Positions 8,549 to 17,246 of a stretch of DNA of 64,000 nt are shown one piece after another (within the stretch, counting starts at the first letter, position 1; the number at the start of each line of letters is the position of its first letter). Location of the stretch: assembly GCF_000376105.1 (NCBI RefSeq), contig NZ_AQWM01000012.1:47202-111201 (forward strand), written 5' to 3'. The translations under genes and the position numbers were made by a program. Below the pieces are notes generated by a model. It searched no databases. It saw nothing but the letters and a program-made list of their open reading frames with translations, and was not told the origin of the DNA. The DNA is from Asticcacaulis benevestitus DSM 16100 = ATCC BAA-896 (GTDB lineage: Bacteria > Pseudomonadota > Alphaproteobacteria > Caulobacterales > Caulobacteraceae).

Positions 8549-11065
8549 TCACCCTGGCAAGGATGTCAGGGTCAGACGGGCGGCGGGAACGCCGTCCGTC
8601 GTCGCGGTGACGATCACGGGCGCACCCACAGAGCCGCGCCTTGCGCGCACAACGGCTTGGGCCAGACCGTTGAAGAGATGACGTGATGACGCCTTGTCCG
8701 CCTCAAGACTGGTCGGATTTCCGTTGCCGACGCCGGCGATGCGGGCAGGCCCGGACAGGCTGAAATGGATGAGGTTGTCGGCGGTCGGCAAGGCTGTGCC
8801 CTGGGCGTCGAAAAGCTCGGCGCGAATGAGCGCGACATCCTGGCCGTCGGTGCGCAGGCCGGCCCTGTCCGAGGTGATCGACAATCGGGTGGCCGGGCCT
8901 GCGGTACGGCGCGCCGTCTTCATGACCACCTTATCGCCCTTGAAACCGTAAGCGACCAGTTCGCCCGGGGTAAAGGGTACGGACCATTGCACATGACCGT
9001 CTTTCGGCACGCTCTGAACACCCAGGGAGCGCTTGTTGAGGAACAGCTCGACCTTGTCGAGGTTGCTGTAGGCCCAGACGTCAATCGTCTTGCCTTCCGA
9101 TCCCGTCCAGTTCCAGTGCGGCAGCAGATGCAGCACCGGCGCCGATTGCCACCAGGATTTGTAGTAATAGTAAATATCCTTGGGAAAGCCGCAGGTGTCC
9201 AGAATGCCGAAATGGGAGGAGATCTCGGGCCAGCGGTTGAAGGGCGTCGGTTCGCCGCGATAATCGAAGCCGGTCCAGACGAGTCCCCCAGCCAGATAAG
9301 GTTTGGCGTCGTAAAGTGACCACCAGGCGCTGGCCGTCAGGGCATAGGAGGGGGCATCCAGATCATAGGCCCTCACATAGCCTTTCACCTCATCGCGGAC
9401 ATACTCGCCACGTGTCGATACGGCGCTGGCGGTTTCGGTGCCGACAATCGGCATGTCGGGGTAAAGCTTGCGGAAGGGTTCGATGCTCGACTCGTGATAA
9501 TTGAAGCCCATGACGTCCAGCGCGGGCGTGAGGCCCTGACCCTGATAGTGGTTCATGGCCGCCGTGATCGGCCGGGTCGGATCGAGAGACTTGATGAGGC
9601 GGCGCATATCCAGCGCGATCTTCAGGCCACGTTCCGTGCCCTGCTGAGCCGTTTCCTCATTTCCGATCGACCAAAGGATGACGCTTGGATGGTTGCGGTC
9701 ACGGTGTATGAGGGTTGCGAGCTGGCTCAGGCCCTCAGGCGTCGCGGTCATCAGGCGTGTTTCGTCGATGACGAGCATGCCCAGTTCATCGCAGGCCTCC
9801 AAAATGGCTTCGTTGGGCATGTTGTGGGCGCAACGCCAGATGTTCGCGCCCATGTCTTTCAGTTGTTTGACACGCCAGTGATGCAGGGCGTCCGGCACGC
9901 CCGTGCCCACGCCGGCATGATCTTCATGGTTATTAGCGCCCCGAAGCTTCAGCCATTTTCCGTTGAGGAAAAAGCCTTCTTTTGCGTCAAAGCGGATGTC
10001 GCGCAGACCGAAGCGAACAGTACTGACATCCAGGGTCTTGCCTGCCTCGCGGATTTCACAGCGCGCCGTATAGAGGTGCGGATCGTCAAGAGACCACAGT
10101 TTCGGCGCTGCCAGATGCGAAGCCTGGGACACCTGGCTTTCACCATAGGCGTCAAGCTGCGCCGTTGATGTGACCGAGGCTACGGCGCGTCCCTCACGGT
10201 CGTAGATGTCGGTGACCAGATCGACCGCTCTTGGGCTGGCCGATGCGTTTTTGAGGGTCGCCTCCAGGCTGATGGCGCCGGACGTTTCGCCCCGAACGCA
10301 CAGGCCCCATTGGGGGACGTGCACCTTGTCGGTTTTGACAAGCCAGACATGGCGGTAAATGCCGGCGCCTTCGTAAAACCAGCCTTCGCCCAGGCTGGCG
10401 TCAACCCGAACCAGCAAGATATTCGGCCCTTGCGGGTTTATATAGTTGGTGATGTCGACACTGAAGGGTGTGTAACCACTTTCATGCCGCGTCAGCACGT
10501 AGCCATTGAGGATAACGAGGGAGTCTCTGAAGACGCCGTCAAATTCTAGGGTCAGAACGCGGTCGGCATCACCCGGCTGCAGTTCGAAACCCTTGCGATA
10601 CCAGCCTATGCTGTTTTCCGGAAAGCGACGCCCGATGGCCTTGTAGCCATGACCCGCGCCGGGATCGCCATCTTCCGGGTTCTGCGGCGGAATGAAGTAA
10701 TCGTTACGTGCGAAAGGCAGGCCCACGGCCCAATCGTGCGGTAGATCGACCGGCTGCCAGAGATGATCGTCAAAATCGGCGGTTGACGGCTCCGCAACCT
10801 GACCGTTGCCCTGTTTGGCGTAGGTTTTCTGGTCGCGGCCAAAGCCGAAATCACGGTTGACGTCAGCGGCGTGTCCCAGGGCAAAGCGCCAGTCGAAGTC
10901 AAATAAGATGCGTTCGCGCGGCGCCAGAGAAGGCGCCGATGCCGTTGTCACGGGCTGGACGACCGGCTGTTTCGGCGCGGCAAGCGCTGACACAGGCAGG
11001 GCGCTCAGGGCGGCAGCCGCGGAGAGAACAGAGCGACGATCTGGCTTTTTCATAGGCGTTTCCAT
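8549..11065 (-). CDS. GH2 beta-galactosidase-type glycoside hydrolase, secreted
   Basis: An 838-residue exported enzyme with a Tat-like leader (KKPDRRSVLSAAAAL). It has a GH2 sugar-binding domain (about 50-245, ILFDFDWRFALGHA, GWFYEGAGIYRHVW) and an immunoglobulin-like domain (about 250-355). The barrel carries acid/base Glu470 in HPSVILWSIGNEE and likely nucleophile Glu544 in PIVGTETASAV. Extra beta domains follow residue 680. The motif GFDYRGEPTPFNRWPEISSHFG is typical of GalB-like beta-galactosidases, but beta-glucuronidase or other GH2 activities cannot be excluded. ATG 11053 is an alternative start. It is divergent from GH43 across a promoter with two operator palindromes. Confidence 0.85.
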   Translation of the reverse strand: METPMKKPDRRSVLSAAAALSALPVSALAAPKQPVVQPVTTASAPSLAPRERILFDFDWRFALGHAADVNRDFGFGRDQKTYAKQGNGQVAEPSTADFDDHLWQPVDLPHDWAVGLPFARNDYFIPPQNPEDGDPGAGHGYKAIGRRFPENSIGWYRKGFELQPGDADRVLTLEFDGVFRDSLVILNGYVLTRHESGYTPFSVDITNYINPQGPNILLVRVDASLGEGWFYEGAGIYRHVWLVKTDKVHVPQWGLCVRGETSGAISLEATLKNASASPRAVDLVTDIYDREGRAVASVTSTAQLDAYGESQVSQASHLAAPKLWSLDDPHLYTARCEIREAGKTLDVSTVRFGLRDIRFDAKEGFFLNGKWLKLRGANNHEDHAGVGTGVPDALHHWRVKQLKDMGANIWRCAHNMPNEAILEACDELGMLVIDETRLMTATPEGLSQLATLIHRDRNHPSVILWSIGNEETAQQGTERGLKIALDMRRLIKSLDPTRPITAAMNHYQGQGLTPALDVMGFNYHESSIEPFRKLYPDMPIVGTETASAVSTRGEYVRDEVKGYVRAYDLDAPSYALTASAWWSLYDAKPYLAGGLVWTGFDYRGEPTPFNRWPEISSHFGILDTCGFPKDIYYYYKSWWQSAPVLHLLPHWNWTGSEGKTIDVWAYSNLDKVELFLNKRSLGVQSVPKDGHVQWSVPFTPGELVAYGFKGDKVVMKTARRTAGPATRLSITSDRAGLRTDGQDVALIRAELFDAQGTALPTADNLIHFSLSGPARIAGVGNGNPTSLEADKASSRHLFNGLAQAVVRARRGSVGAPVIVTATTDGVPAARLTLTSLPG

Positions 11066-11110
11066 TTTTTAGACCTGAACCTGCGGTGGTTGTCCGCCGC
11101 TTTTTAGACA

Positions 11111-11124
11111 ATTGGTCTGCCAAT
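11111..11124. promoter_or_regulatory. Predicted GntR operator ATTGGTCTGCCAAT
   Basis: Perfect 5-4-5 palindrome 46 bases upstream of the GH2 start on the minus strand, placed where a repressor would block the GH2 promoter. Confidence 0.6.
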
Positions 11125-11236
11125 GAGGGGAGATTACATGGCTTTTTGCGAATGAATAGCGAAAAATTGCGCGAGGAAAGCACTTTTTGCCAGACTTTCG
11201 GCGACCTTAATCCTAAATTTGCAGCCGGCCGAACCT

Positions 11237-11250
11237 ATTGGCAGGCCAAT
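11237..11250. promoter_or_regulatory. Predicted GntR operator ATTGGCAGGCCAAT
   Basis: Perfect 5-4-5 palindrome 153 bases upstream of GH43 and near the middle of the divergent promoter region. Confidence 0.6.
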
Positions 11251-11402
11251 GCGTCACGAAAGATCGCACCTTCTACAGGACAGGCAAGCTCTAGGCCCTG
11301 GCTGCCGCCTGCGGGGACTGCGCTTGATGAAGCTTGAGAATTCATTTGCCAATTCATTTTGTGCCTATAAATTAGTCGGACAATTTAAGCGGAGACAATG
11401 CG

Positions 11403-12374
11403 GTGGTAGTGAGAACGACAGGGATGACTTTGGCCAGGGCGGCATGCGCCGCTATCGTCGTAGGTATGATGATGGCCACTCCGGGTTCTGCGGGCCAGCC
11501 GATTTCTCCGCGCTTTAACGCAGATCCGTCGCCGCATTATTTCAAGGGGCGCTACTATCTGTACGCCACCAATGATCAGGACAATTCAGGCACCTACTGG
11601 GACTCGACCGACTGGCGTCTGTTCACGTCGAAGGATCTGGTCCATTGGAAGGATGCGGGCTCGTTCCTCTCTGTTTCGGTGTTTGCCTGGGCGCGACCAG
11701 ACGCCAAGGCTTGGGCACCGGAAGCGGCGCATCGAAACGGAAAATACTATTACTATGCCCCCGTGGGTGGAGATAAGATCGGCGTGGCCGTCTCGAACGC
11801 GCCTGAGGGGCCCTTTGTCGATGCGCGTGGCGATGCCCTGATCGACAAGGCCCGTGATGGCAATGCCGGCGCAGAGCCTATTGATCCGGCGGTTTTGATT
11901 GACGATGACGGGCAGGCCTATCTGCTGTTCGGCACGCGCGTGCCGAAAATCGTCAAGCTGAAAAGCGACATGATCCACACGGAGGGGCCGATCCTGGACC
12001 TCATCGTGACCGGCTTTCCCTCGGATGATCCCAAGAAGGCCTATGGCGAGGCGCCCTTCCTGCACAAGCGCAACGGGCTCTACTATTTCAGTTTCTCGAC
12101 GGGCTGGCCGGGGCAGATCGTTTACGCGACGGCGAAATCGCCCATGGGGCCCTATGCCTATCGCGGCGTGATTCTGGACTATTTGCCCATATCGACCAAC
12201 CATCAGGCTATCATCGAGCGCAAGGGGCGATCCTGGCTGTTCTATCACGACAACCTCCTGCCCGGTGGCGGTGATCACAAACGCTCCATCGCCATAGAGC
12301 CCCTGACCTATAATCCGGACGGCACCATCCGGCAGGTTTATCCGACCAAACCGGCTGTTGCCCCTGCCCAATAG
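11403..12374 (+). CDS. GH43 five-bladed propeller glycosidase, secreted
   Basis: A 323-residue protein with a leader (about 1-30) and a single GH43 propeller. Likely catalytic residues are general base Asp41 in NADPSPHYF, an orienting Asp near 162 in IDPAVLIDDDGQAYLLFG, and general acid Glu near 216 in YGEAPFLHKRNGLYYFSF. The family contains alpha-L-arabinofuranosidases, beta-xylosidases and galactan exo-enzymes, and motif reading does not choose among them. The GTG start has GGAG 8 bases upstream; the later ATG at 11424 has no ribosome site. GH92 follows after 65 bases, so the two are probably cotranscribed. Confidence 0.85.
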   Translation: MVVRTTGMTLARAACAAIVVGMMMATPGSAGQPISPRFNADPSPHYFKGRYYLYATNDQDNSGTYWDSTDWRLFTSKDLVHWKDAGSFLSVSVFAWARPDAKAWAPEAAHRNGKYYYYAPVGGDKIGVAVSNAPEGPFVDARGDALIDKARDGNAGAEPIDPAVLIDDDGQAYLLFGTRVPKIVKLKSDMIHTEGPILDLIVTGFPSDDPKKAYGEAPFLHKRNGLYYFSFSTGWPGQIVYATAKSPMGPYAYRGVILDYLPISTNHQAIIERKGRSWLFYHDNLLPGGGDHKRSIAIEPLTYNPDGTIRQVYPTKPAVAPAQ

Positions 12375-12439
12375 GGGCACGTCCGTCAGACCATAAATCC
12401 GAAGCCTGACCAGGCGCGCCTTCCTTCCAGGAGATCCAC

Positions 12440-14626
12440 ATGAAGACCATCGGACTTTGGGCGCTAGGGTTTTGCGTCTTGCCGCTCTCCCTGTCGGCCG
12501 GCGCCCAAACGCCGCTTTATCCTTACGTCAACCCCATGGTCGGGGTCGGTAACGACAATGAAGGCGATACGGTGCCGGGGCCGGCCCTGCCATCCGGCTC
12601 TATCCACCCGAGCCCCGAAACCCTGACCGGAAGCAATGCGGGCTACGACCCGGCGGCGCCGATAAGTGGTTTCGCCCAACTGCACACGCAAGGCTCAGGT
12701 GGCGTTACCACCTATGGCACGTTTCTGGTGTCGCCACAGGTCGGTGCGCCGGTGTTTGACGAGACCGATCATCTGTCGGAAAAGCGGGATGAGCGCGCGG
12801 CCGCCGATATGTACGAGGTGACGCTCAAGCGTTACCAGACCCATGTCGAGGTGACGCCTTCCCACTACGCTGCGCTCTATCGGTTCACCTTCCCCCAGGG
12901 GGATGCATCGCAACTGGTCTTTGATATCACGCGCAAGATCAAGGGCGTGACCGCCTCCGATCAGTCCGACGTCACCCTCTATCCCCTGGAGGGCAAGATC
13001 ATCGGCCATGTCAAGGCGAAGGGCTACTGGAGTCCGGCTCTGGTCGATATCTGGTTCTGCGCCAAGGTCGACCAGACACCCACCAAATGGGGCGTATTCC
13101 GCGACGGCCAAACGGCTGTGGGCGAGACAACCGCCAGTGCGGGGGCGGATCAGCGCCTGGGCGCCTGGTGGACCTTCGATACGCACGCTGACACGCCGGT
13201 GATGATGAAAATCGCGGTGTCCTTTACCTCGGCCGCCACGGCTGAAGCCTTGCTCGCGCACGACATGCCCGGCTGGGATTTCGACGCCGTGCGCGGAAAG
13301 GCGCAAAATGCCTGGAACACATCGCTGGGCCAGATCGAGATTTCAGGCGTGCCCGAGCCCGACCTCAAACGCTTTTATACGGCGCTGTATCATACCGCCA
13401 TTCAGCCCCGCGATCGCTCGCTCGATCAGGCCGAAGCCGATCTTGGCACGCCGCACTGGGATGACTATTACACACTGTGGGATACCTATCGCACAGAGTT
13501 TCCGCTGTTGTCGCTGATCCGCCCCAAGGACTATGCCGGCAATATCGCCTCGATCGTCCGGGCCTTTGATCGTTACGGCGCCTTCGACACCGCCTTTATC
13601 GCCGGCCACAACTATCATGTGGGTCAGGGCGGTGACGAGGTGGACAATGTGATCGGCGAAGGCCTGATCCGCGGGGTGCCCGGTGTCGACTGGGGCGAGG
13701 CCTATCGCGTCACGCATTTCAATGCGTTCCAGCGCCGCAGCCCGCGTTATCTGACGCAGTTGTATTTTGCCGTTGGTGATAAAAGCCCCGAACCGGATAA
13801 TCAGCGCGCCCGTTCCGGCTCATCCACGATTGGCTTCGCCCTCAATGACTTTTATGCCGCCAGACTGGCCACTGCTGCCGGCAAGCCGGAAGAGGCGCAG
13901 CTCCTGGCATCGCGCTCGAAGATGTGGCGCCAGGTCTGGAACCCGCAGGCGCAAAGCGACGGTTATAAGGGCTTTATCCTGCCGAAATATCCGGATGGAA
14001 GCTTCCAGCCCCTTGATCCCAAGCTGGGATGGGATGGCAAGACCTACAACAATGTCGGCTTCTATGAAGGGACGTCGTGGATCTATTCCTATGACATGCT
14101 TCACGATATTCCCGGCATGGTGAAGGCCATGGGCGGGCGTGACATGTTCATTCAGCGCCTGCAGCACGCCCTGTCATCCGGCCTCATTGATATTACCAAT
14201 GAACCGTCCTTCTCGACCCCCTGGCTGTTCAGCAATGTCGGGCGGCCCGATCTCAGCGCCTACTGGGCCAATGAGATCTTCAAGAAGTTCACCGTGGATA
14301 CCTATCCGGGCGACGAAGACAACGGCGCCATGAGTTCGCATTATGTCTTTAATCGCATAGGTCTGTTCCCGAAGCTCGGCACCGACCAGTTTTATCTGCA
14401 CGGGCCGCACCAGCCACGCACCGACCTTCATCTGGAAAACGGCAGGACCTTCACGATCCTCGCGCACCATACCGGGGCGGAGGCCATCTATATTCAGAAG
14501 GCGCTCTTGAATGGCCGGCCCCTGAACACGCCGTGGCTATCTCAGGCCGACATCATGAAGGGTGGTGTGCTGGAATTGACGCTCGGCAACCGGCCCGGCC
14601 ACTGGGCCACCCGGCCTGCCAACTGA
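12440..14626 (+). CDS. GH92 alpha-mannosidase-like enzyme, copy 1, secreted
   Basis: A 728-residue protein with a signal peptide ending near AGA. GH92 landmarks are YVNPMVGVGNDNEGDTVPG, LHTQGSGGVTTYG, YYTLWDTYRTEFPLLSLI and, in the alpha/alpha domain, DEDNGAMSSHYVFNRIGLFP. GH92 enzymes are calcium-dependent inverting exo-alpha-mannosidases. Two usually conserved spots differ: the acid-glutamate region reads TNEPSFSTPWLF rather than the common NEPSHH type, and GDEDNGAMSS replaces GNDD. Specificity may therefore differ from classical alpha-1,2-mannosidases. AGGAG 7 bases upstream supports the start. It is paired with a second, more canonical GH92 downstream. Confidence 0.85.
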   Translation: MKTIGLWALGFCVLPLSLSAGAQTPLYPYVNPMVGVGNDNEGDTVPGPALPSGSIHPSPETLTGSNAGYDPAAPISGFAQLHTQGSGGVTTYGTFLVSPQVGAPVFDETDHLSEKRDERAAADMYEVTLKRYQTHVEVTPSHYAALYRFTFPQGDASQLVFDITRKIKGVTASDQSDVTLYPLEGKIIGHVKAKGYWSPALVDIWFCAKVDQTPTKWGVFRDGQTAVGETTASAGADQRLGAWWTFDTHADTPVMMKIAVSFTSAATAEALLAHDMPGWDFDAVRGKAQNAWNTSLGQIEISGVPEPDLKRFYTALYHTAIQPRDRSLDQAEADLGTPHWDDYYTLWDTYRTEFPLLSLIRPKDYAGNIASIVRAFDRYGAFDTAFIAGHNYHVGQGGDEVDNVIGEGLIRGVPGVDWGEAYRVTHFNAFQRRSPRYLTQLYFAVGDKSPEPDNQRARSGSSTIGFALNDFYAARLATAAGKPEEAQLLASRSKMWRQVWNPQAQSDGYKGFILPKYPDGSFQPLDPKLGWDGKTYNNVGFYEGTSWIYSYDMLHDIPGMVKAMGGRDMFIQRLQHALSSGLIDITNEPSFSTPWLFSNVGRPDLSAYWANEIFKKFTVDTYPGDEDNGAMSSHYVFNRIGLFPKLGTDQFYLHGPHQPRTDLHLENGRTFTILAHHTGAEAIYIQKALLNGRPLNTPWLSQADIMKGGVLELTLGNRPGHWATRPAN

Positions 14627-14652
14627 TAGGCAGGGTTGCGGGCGTGTTGTAA

Positions 14653-14820
14653 ATTTACCAACCAATCGTGAGGAAGGTGTCTAGGCGATTGACTCTGCGG
14701 GCTGTGGCTCAAAGCGGTCCATGGTCTTTATGGTTAAAAATATACGCTTAAACAGCAGCTTGCTGAATTTTTGAGCCATCCTTCGCGATTTATAGTGGGC
14801 GGCTAGATTGGGTGACCAAT
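14653..14820. promoter_or_regulatory. GntR operators upstream of GH92 copy 2
   Basis: A perfect ATTGGGTGACCAAT lies at 14807-14820, 84 bases before the GH92 start. A weaker ATTTACCAACCAAT lies at 14653-14666. They suggest that the GH92-phosphatase pair has its own regulated promoter. Confidence 0.58.
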
Positions 14821-14903
14821 TGACGCTGGTGTTGAAACATGGTCCATTGAGGCCCAGCGGGTTCCGGTTTTAAGAGAGCCTTTTTACATAAGAGGATACG
14901 CAC

Positions 14904-17246
14904 GTGCATCGGTCTCAGGTCTTGCCCCTCGTGGCGTTATTGACGGTCGCGCTCAACAGTACGGCGCTAGCGGATCCCGCCCTATCGTCCGCACCCCAAC
15001 CAGGGCTGTCCGCGGCGGTCGATCCTTTCATTGGCGTAGATGGTGGTTCAACCGTCGGCGGCAACACGGTGCCCGGCGCGCAAATACCTTTCGGCTTCGT
15101 CACCTTCAGCCCGGATACCACCCGGGGTGACACCCACGGATATGACTCCGCCAGCCCCATTATGGGCCTGAGCCTGACCCATGTCAGCGGCACCGGAGGC
15201 GATGGTCAGTATGGCAATTTCCGCCTGTCGCCGACCGTGGGGCCGCTGCGCGCCAATCATCTGGTCTTTGCCAAGAGCCAGGAGACGGCCAAGCCCGGCT
15301 ATTACAGCGTTGTTTTGGGTAATGCGCCAGACGAAGCCATCAAGACCGAAGTGACGGCCACCCGCATGGTCGGCTTTATGCGCCTGACCTTTCCGCAGGC
15401 CGCCGGTGAGCGCGCGTCTATGCCGGGCAATGTCATTCTGAATGTCAGTTCCATTGTTGAAATGGGCGGCAAGGGCCAGCGAGCAACCGCCTCCCATGTC
15501 GATATTCTTGACGACCACACCCTGTCCGGTTGGGCCAGTTTCGAAGGCGCCTGGAATCCGACACCTTACAAGATTTATTTTTATGCCGTCTTTGATAGGC
15601 CGGCTCAGGAGGTAGGTGCGTGGCGCGCCAGTCAGGGGGCCTTCGAAGCGCATCCCGGCACCGGCAGCATGGACGGCCTTCCGCAAAGCCTGAGCCTGGC
15701 TCATAAGCAAAGCGTGATGGTCGATTACGATGTCGATCAGGCCTTTGCCCACAAGTTGGGGGGCTATGCGCGATTTGATATTGCCAAACAACCCGTCGTC
15801 CAGGTGAAGGTCGCGGTGTCTTTTATCAGCGCGGAAAAGGCGAAGGCGCATCTGGCCGCCGAGGCGCCGGGTTGGGATTTTGACGCCGTGCGCCTGCGCG
15901 GTCAGGGGCTTTGGGATCAGGCGCTGTCAAAAATCACCGTGGACGGCGGCACAGAGGCGCAAAGACGCATCTTCTATACGGCGATGTATCACAGCGAGAC
16001 TATGCCTCATGATGTGAGCGGCGACAACGCCTGGTGGGAGTCGGCAGAGCCGCATTACGAAGACTTCTACACGCTATGGGACACCTTCCGGACTCTGCAT
16101 CCCTTGCTGACTCTCATAGAACCCCAAAGGCAGCGTGACATGATACGCTCCTTGCTAGACACCTATAAGCATACCGGCTGGCTGCCGGATGCCCGCATAG
16201 CCGGCGCCAATGGCATGACCCAGGGCGGATCGAACGGCGATGTGGTTGTGGCGGATGCTATCGTCAAGGATCTGGGCGGCTTTGACTATGATCTGGCCTA
16301 TGCCGCGGTGAAGACCGATGGGGAGGTCGAATCCGATAAACCGCTGCTTCAGGGCCGGGTTCTAATGGACTATCTCAAGCTCGGTTATGTGTCCTTAAGC
16401 CAGCCGCGCTCGGCCTCGCGTACCCTTGAATATGTCTATAACGACTATGTCATAGCCGAGGTGGCGAGCAAGCTTGGCAAGCATGACGATGCTGCGCGTT
16501 ATCTGGCGCGTTCGCAAGGATGGAAAAAACTATGGGACGACAAACTCGGCTGTATCCGCCCGCGTTATGCCAATGGAGAGGGCCTTGAGAACTATAGCTG
16601 CACCTACGACTATCCTGACAAGTCTACGCCCTGGTGGGAAGCGCCCTATTATGAGGGCAGCGGCCAGCAGTACTCAACCTATGTGCCGCATGATGTCTCC
16701 GGGCTGATCAGCAAGGTGGGTGGCGCTGAAGCCTTTACGGGCTGGCTTGATCGCCTGTTCGACACGGGCCACTATTCACAAGGTAACGAGCCGGATATTC
16801 TGGCGCCCTATCTGTATATTCACGCCGGTCGACCGGACAGGACCGCAAAACGCGTCCGCCAGATCATGGCGGATAACTACAATCTGAAACGTACAGGCCT
16901 GCCCGGCAATGATGACGCTGGCGCCATGTCGTCATGGTTTGTTTGGAACGCCATCGGCTTGTATCCCAATGCCGGACAACCCTTTTATTATATTGGCTCC
17001 CCCCTCTTTACCGCCAGCAGGATCGACCTTGAGGGGGGCAAGAGCTTCTCCATCCGCGCCCATAACACGTCTGCCGACAACCTATATGTGGTCGCCGCCC
17101 GCCTGAACGGCAAGTCGCTGGATCGCGCCTGGCTCACCCATAAGGAGATCGTCTCCGGTGGCGTGCTTGACCTCGATATGGCGCCTGTGCCCGGTACGTG
17201 GGCACAGGCTTTTACCAGCCCCCCAAGCGTTATAAGCCTCAAATGA
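14904..17246 (+). CDS. GH92 alpha-mannosidase, copy 2, secreted
   Basis: A 780-residue enzyme with a signal peptide ending near ALA. It shows clear GH92 motifs: AAVDPFIGVDGGSTVGGNTVPG, LTHVSGTGGDGQYGN, FYTLWDTFRTLHPLLTLI, GNEPDILAPYLYIHAGRPD and GNDDAGAMSSWFVWNAIGLYP. The last motif carries the Asp pair that activates water in this family. It would remove alpha-mannose from glycoprotein or mannan chains in the periplasm. The GTG start is supported by AAGAGG 8 bases upstream. Its stop overlaps the phosphatase start by 4 bases, so the two are translationally coupled. Confidence 0.9.
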   Translation: MHRSQVLPLVALLTVALNSTALADPALSSAPQPGLSAAVDPFIGVDGGSTVGGNTVPGAQIPFGFVTFSPDTTRGDTHGYDSASPIMGLSLTHVSGTGGDGQYGNFRLSPTVGPLRANHLVFAKSQETAKPGYYSVVLGNAPDEAIKTEVTATRMVGFMRLTFPQAAGERASMPGNVILNVSSIVEMGGKGQRATASHVDILDDHTLSGWASFEGAWNPTPYKIYFYAVFDRPAQEVGAWRASQGAFEAHPGTGSMDGLPQSLSLAHKQSVMVDYDVDQAFAHKLGGYARFDIAKQPVVQVKVAVSFISAEKAKAHLAAEAPGWDFDAVRLRGQGLWDQALSKITVDGGTEAQRRIFYTAMYHSETMPHDVSGDNAWWESAEPHYEDFYTLWDTFRTLHPLLTLIEPQRQRDMIRSLLDTYKHTGWLPDARIAGANGMTQGGSNGDVVVADAIVKDLGGFDYDLAYAAVKTDGEVESDKPLLQGRVLMDYLKLGYVSLSQPRSASRTLEYVYNDYVIAEVASKLGKHDDAARYLARSQGWKKLWDDKLGCIRPRYANGEGLENYSCTYDYPDKSTPWWEAPYYEGSGQQYSTYVPHDVSGLISKVGGAEAFTGWLDRLFDTGHYSQGNEPDILAPYLYIHAGRPDRTAKRVRQIMADNYNLKRTGLPGNDDAGAMSSWFVWNAIGLYPNAGQPFYYIGSPLFTASRIDLEGGKSFSIRAHNTSADNLYVVAARLNGKSLDRAWLTHKEIVSGGVLDLDMAPVPGTWAQAFTSPPSVISLK

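Larger units (their letters stand above)
11066..11402. promoter_or_regulatory. Divergent GH2/GH43 control region
   Basis: This gap serves both strands. It contains two perfect ATTGG-N4-CCAAT palindromes (11111-11124 and 11237-11250). Two weaker 8-of-10 copies lie at 11340-11353 and 11371-11384 nearer GH43. Such clustering suggests cooperative or bidirectional repression by the GntR protein. No gene is seen. Confidence 0.6.
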
